This document shows, one piece after another, positions 62,429 to 64,000 of a stretch of DNA of 64,000 nt. The notes beneath the pieces are model-generated. The model ran no database searches and was not told the origin of the DNA. It saw only the letters and a list, made by a program, of their open reading frames with translations. The stretch's first letter is position 1. Each line of letters starts with the position of its first letter. Source of the DNA: Pseudomonas gozinkensis (GTDB taxonomy: Bacteria > Pseudomonadota > Gammaproteobacteria > Pseudomonadales > Pseudomonadaceae); assembly GCF_014863585.1 (NCBI RefSeq), contig NZ_CP062253.1, forward strand, positions 3,684,501 to 3,748,500. The letters run 5' to 3'. A program made the position numbers and the translations under genes.

Positions 62429-62536
62429 CCCGTGGGAGCTGCGGTGCGACGATTCGACTTGCCAGCGATGGGGTCTGCACATCCAACATCTCATTGCCTG
62501 ACATACCGCTATCGCTGGCAAGCCAGCTCCCACAAG
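62429..62536. repeat. Inverted REP pair
   Basis: The left arm is the composite GTGGGAGCTGCGGTGCGACG form (about 62431-62470); the right arm is TCGCTGGCAAGCCAGCTCCC (about 62511-62536). It lies between convergent gspJ and the FecR-type gene and may serve as a shared transcript end. Confidence 0.83.
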
Positions 62537-62566
62537 GTTCTATGGTGTTTGTGGGGGTTGTGTTAG

Positions 62567-63538
62567 TTAGCTGAGGACTACGACGCCGCCCGGCAACTCG
62601 GTGCATTTGACGCCGTAGGCATCGCGGATCAGTGCGCCTACGCCGGCCAGTTGGTCGAGGGAGAAACGTGCCTGTACGCGGCGTTGGCCGAGTTCGCGAT
62701 TGAGCAACAGCAACATGCCCGGGCGGTAGCGGTTGATCTCGTCGATCATCTGGCTGAGGGTCGTGCCGTTGAACACCAGGACCTGTTGGCGCCAGTTGGT
62801 TACCGCCGCTGTGTCGACACTTTGCACCGTGCCGACCTGTTGCGCGTCGTAGGTCAATTGCTGACCCGGTTCCAGGCGCAGGCTGCGGCCTTCAACTTCC
62901 ACTTCTACTGCGCCATCGAGGCAAGTCACGCACACCTGCTGATCGAGGTTGCGCAGGTTGAACCGCGCCCTGCTCGCCCGCAACCAACCGCCTCCGGCCT
63001 GCATCGCCATGGGCAGCCGTGCGGTCTGCACTTCGACTTCGCCGCTGACCAGTTCAAAGCCTTGCACGCCCTCATCCACCGAACGCTGGTTGATGCGGGT
63101 CTGGGTGTTCAGTTCCAGACTCAGGCCATCCGCCGGTTCGACCCGACGTTGCTGGCCGACTTCGGTGATGTAATCAGCGCCAAGTCCGGAGAACCCGCCT
63201 GGTATCGTGCCACGTACCAACAGGAACGCCGCCGACGCCGCAATCGCGCCGCCGAGAAAGGCCCGTCGTCCAAACCGTCGTGGCGCCTGCATTGCTTCCG
63301 CCGCCGGTTGCAGCAGGTGCCACAAGGCCTTGCACTCTTCAAAGGCGCGGGCGTGTTCGGGGCTTTGGGCGCACCACTGGCGCAGCGCTCGGGCGTCGGC
63401 GACCGTGGCGCGGCCGGAGGTCAGCAGGATCAGCCAGTCGCGGGCTTCGCTTTGCAGACGCTCGGCAGGCGTGGGCTCGGCAGGTGTCAGACGGAAGATG
63501 TTCAAACGCACAGGTACTCGACGGGTTGATCGGGACAC
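62567..63538 (-). CDS. vreR: FecR-type anti-sigma regulator (VreR-like)
   Basis: A single-pass inner-membrane regulator of 323 residues. The cytoplasmic N-terminal DUF4880-type domain (ARDWLILLTSGRATVADARA and LRQWCAQSPEHARAFEECKA) binds the sigma factor. A membrane helix follows (FLGGAIAASAAFLLVRGTI), then the periplasmic FecR domain (EVGQQRRVEPADGLSLELNT) and a C-terminal STN-like part (FNGTTLSQMIDEINRYRPGM to ELPGGVVVLS). It follows the sigma-factor gene by 12 bases. Position next to hxcW matches vreR of P. aeruginosa, which controls the hxc and pdt genes. The name rests on that synteny. Confidence 0.8.
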   Translation of the reverse strand: MSRSTRRVPVRLNIFRLTPAEPTPAERLQSEARDWLILLTSGRATVADARALRQWCAQSPEHARAFEECKALWHLLQPAAEAMQAPRRFGRRAFLGGAIAASAAFLLVRGTIPGGFSGLGADYITEVGQQRRVEPADGLSLELNTQTRINQRSVDEGVQGFELVSGEVEVQTARLPMAMQAGGGWLRASRARFNLRNLDQQVCVTCLDGAVEVEVEGRSLRLEPGQQLTYDAQQVGTVQSVDTAAVTNWRQQVLVFNGTTLSQMIDEINRYRPGMLLLLNRELGQRRVQARFSLDQLAGVGALIRDAYGVKCTELPGGVVVLS

Positions 63539-63550
63539 TAAATCGGAGCT

Positions 63551-64000
63551 TCATTCACTAGACGGTTTTCCGGCCCCGCGACCGAACCGCTGAAACACTT
63601 TTCTTTCCAGTTTGGCCGCGCAGTGTCCGAGGGCAGCCTTGATTTCCTTCTCGACCATGCGCGTGGAGATGCCGAAACGCTGGGAGATTTCCAGGTGCGG
63701 CGCTTCTTCCAGGCGTGCGGCGATGAAGATCCGGCGCCGCCGCGCGGGCAGCTCGTAGAGGGCGCTAAGCAGGGACTGGATTTCCTTCTGGCCGCCGACC
63801 ACGCGCATCGGGTCCAGCGCTTCGTCGCTGACTTGCAGCAGTTCTTCGACTTCGCTGCCGGTGAGCAGCCGCGCGTCGGCCTGGCGGCGGTCGGCGGCGA
63901 TGTTCAGGGCCATGCGATAGAGGTAGGCGTTGGGCCGCAAAAGGTTTGGCGGCGCTTCCATGCGGTCGACCCGCAGGTAGGTTTCGTGCAGCACGTCGTT
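63551..64000 (-). CDS. vreI: ECF sigma factor, FecI/VreI-like (5' end outside the window)
   Basis: The C-terminal 149 or so residues of an extracytoplasmic-function sigma factor; the start lies beyond the right edge. Region 2 ends with NDVLHETYLRVDRM and NAYLYRMALNIAADRRQADA. Region 4 contains LYELPARRRRIFIAARLEEA and EISQRFGISTRMVEKEIKAA with the helix-turn-helix that reads the -35 element. The adjacent FecR-type gene makes this a cell-surface-signalling pair. By position it corresponds to VreI, which responds to phosphate starvation in P. aeruginosa. The TonB receptor gene (vreA position) would be to the right. Confidence 0.82.
   Translation of the reverse strand, partial: NDVLHETYLRVDRMEAPPNLLRPNAYLYRMALNIAADRRQADARLLTGSEVEELLQVSDEALDPMRVVGGQKEIQSLLSALYELPARRRRIFIAARLEEAPHLEISQRFGISTRMVEKEIKAALGHCAAKLERKVFQRFGRGAGKPSSE

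Noticed and set aside
1..64000. CRISPR arrays, tRNA or rRNA genes
   Set aside because: No regularly spaced short repeats and no cloverleaf or rRNA-like sequence were noticed; the many repeats are REP-type palindromes with irregular spacing.

Overview
The window looks like a chromosomal segment of a fluorescent-group Pseudomonas. The evidence is high GC in most genes, many inverted pairs of the typical Pseudomonas REP sequence (GTGGGAGCTGGCTTGCCAGC) between genes, a lexA2-imuA-imuB-dnaE2 mutagenesis cassette, and a phosphate-starvation secretion locus laid out like the vre-hxc-pdt region of P. aeruginosa. All functions are read from the sequence and from family knowledge; no database search was run.

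Left part (1-27 kb), metabolism and stress. A GntR regulator (cut by the edge) diverges from a polyamine-type ABC transporter operon that continues into two amidohydrolases and a flavin reductase (224-7592). Next, on the minus strand, is the SOS cassette lexA2-imuA-imuB-dnaE2 (13426-7695), with a GTAC-N4-GTAC operator over the lexA2 start. A phosphoethanolamine transferase follows. A long minus-strand set (22825-15363) then holds a HutC-type GntR regulator, an APS-reductase-like flavoprotein with its ferredoxin-like partner, a NitT/TauT-type ABC importer, a HEAT-repeat protein and a DUF971 protein. After it come a Gfo/Idh/MocA oxidoreductase, a DyP peroxidase, an AraC regulator, an outer-membrane MetA-type protein and a RelB/ParE-like toxin-antitoxin pair whose toxin has no ordinary start codon.

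Middle and right part (27.9-64 kb), phosphate-starvation secretion locus. It contains a 4.2-kilo-residue TpsA exoprotein (PdtA-like), a secreted DING/PstS-like phosphate-binding protein, a full set of Hxc-type type II secretion genes (GspC to GspM, with a self-piloting lipoprotein secretin) and, at the right edge, an ECF sigma / FecR pair (VreI/VreR-like). The TpsB partner and the TonB receptor expected with these genes are not in the window.

The T2SS gene set is interrupted twice. A halovibrin-like lipoprotein gene lies between gspG and gspI. Between gspI and gspC lies a cargo island of about 8.8 kb (52.0-60.8 kb). The island carries a small membrane protein, two convergent paralogous DUF6124-type genes, a SIR2-HerA defence pair, and an ATPase/HNH pair resembling Septu (PtuA/PtuB) in markedly AT-rich DNA. 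Each DUF6124 gene is preceded by an unusual leader of about 290 nt. The leaders share an anchor motif, two covarying hairpins and an A/B/C arrangement in which B can pair with either A or C. The same logic is built from different primary sequences in the two copies, which points to an undescribed structured cis-regulatory RNA; I consider it the most novel signal here.
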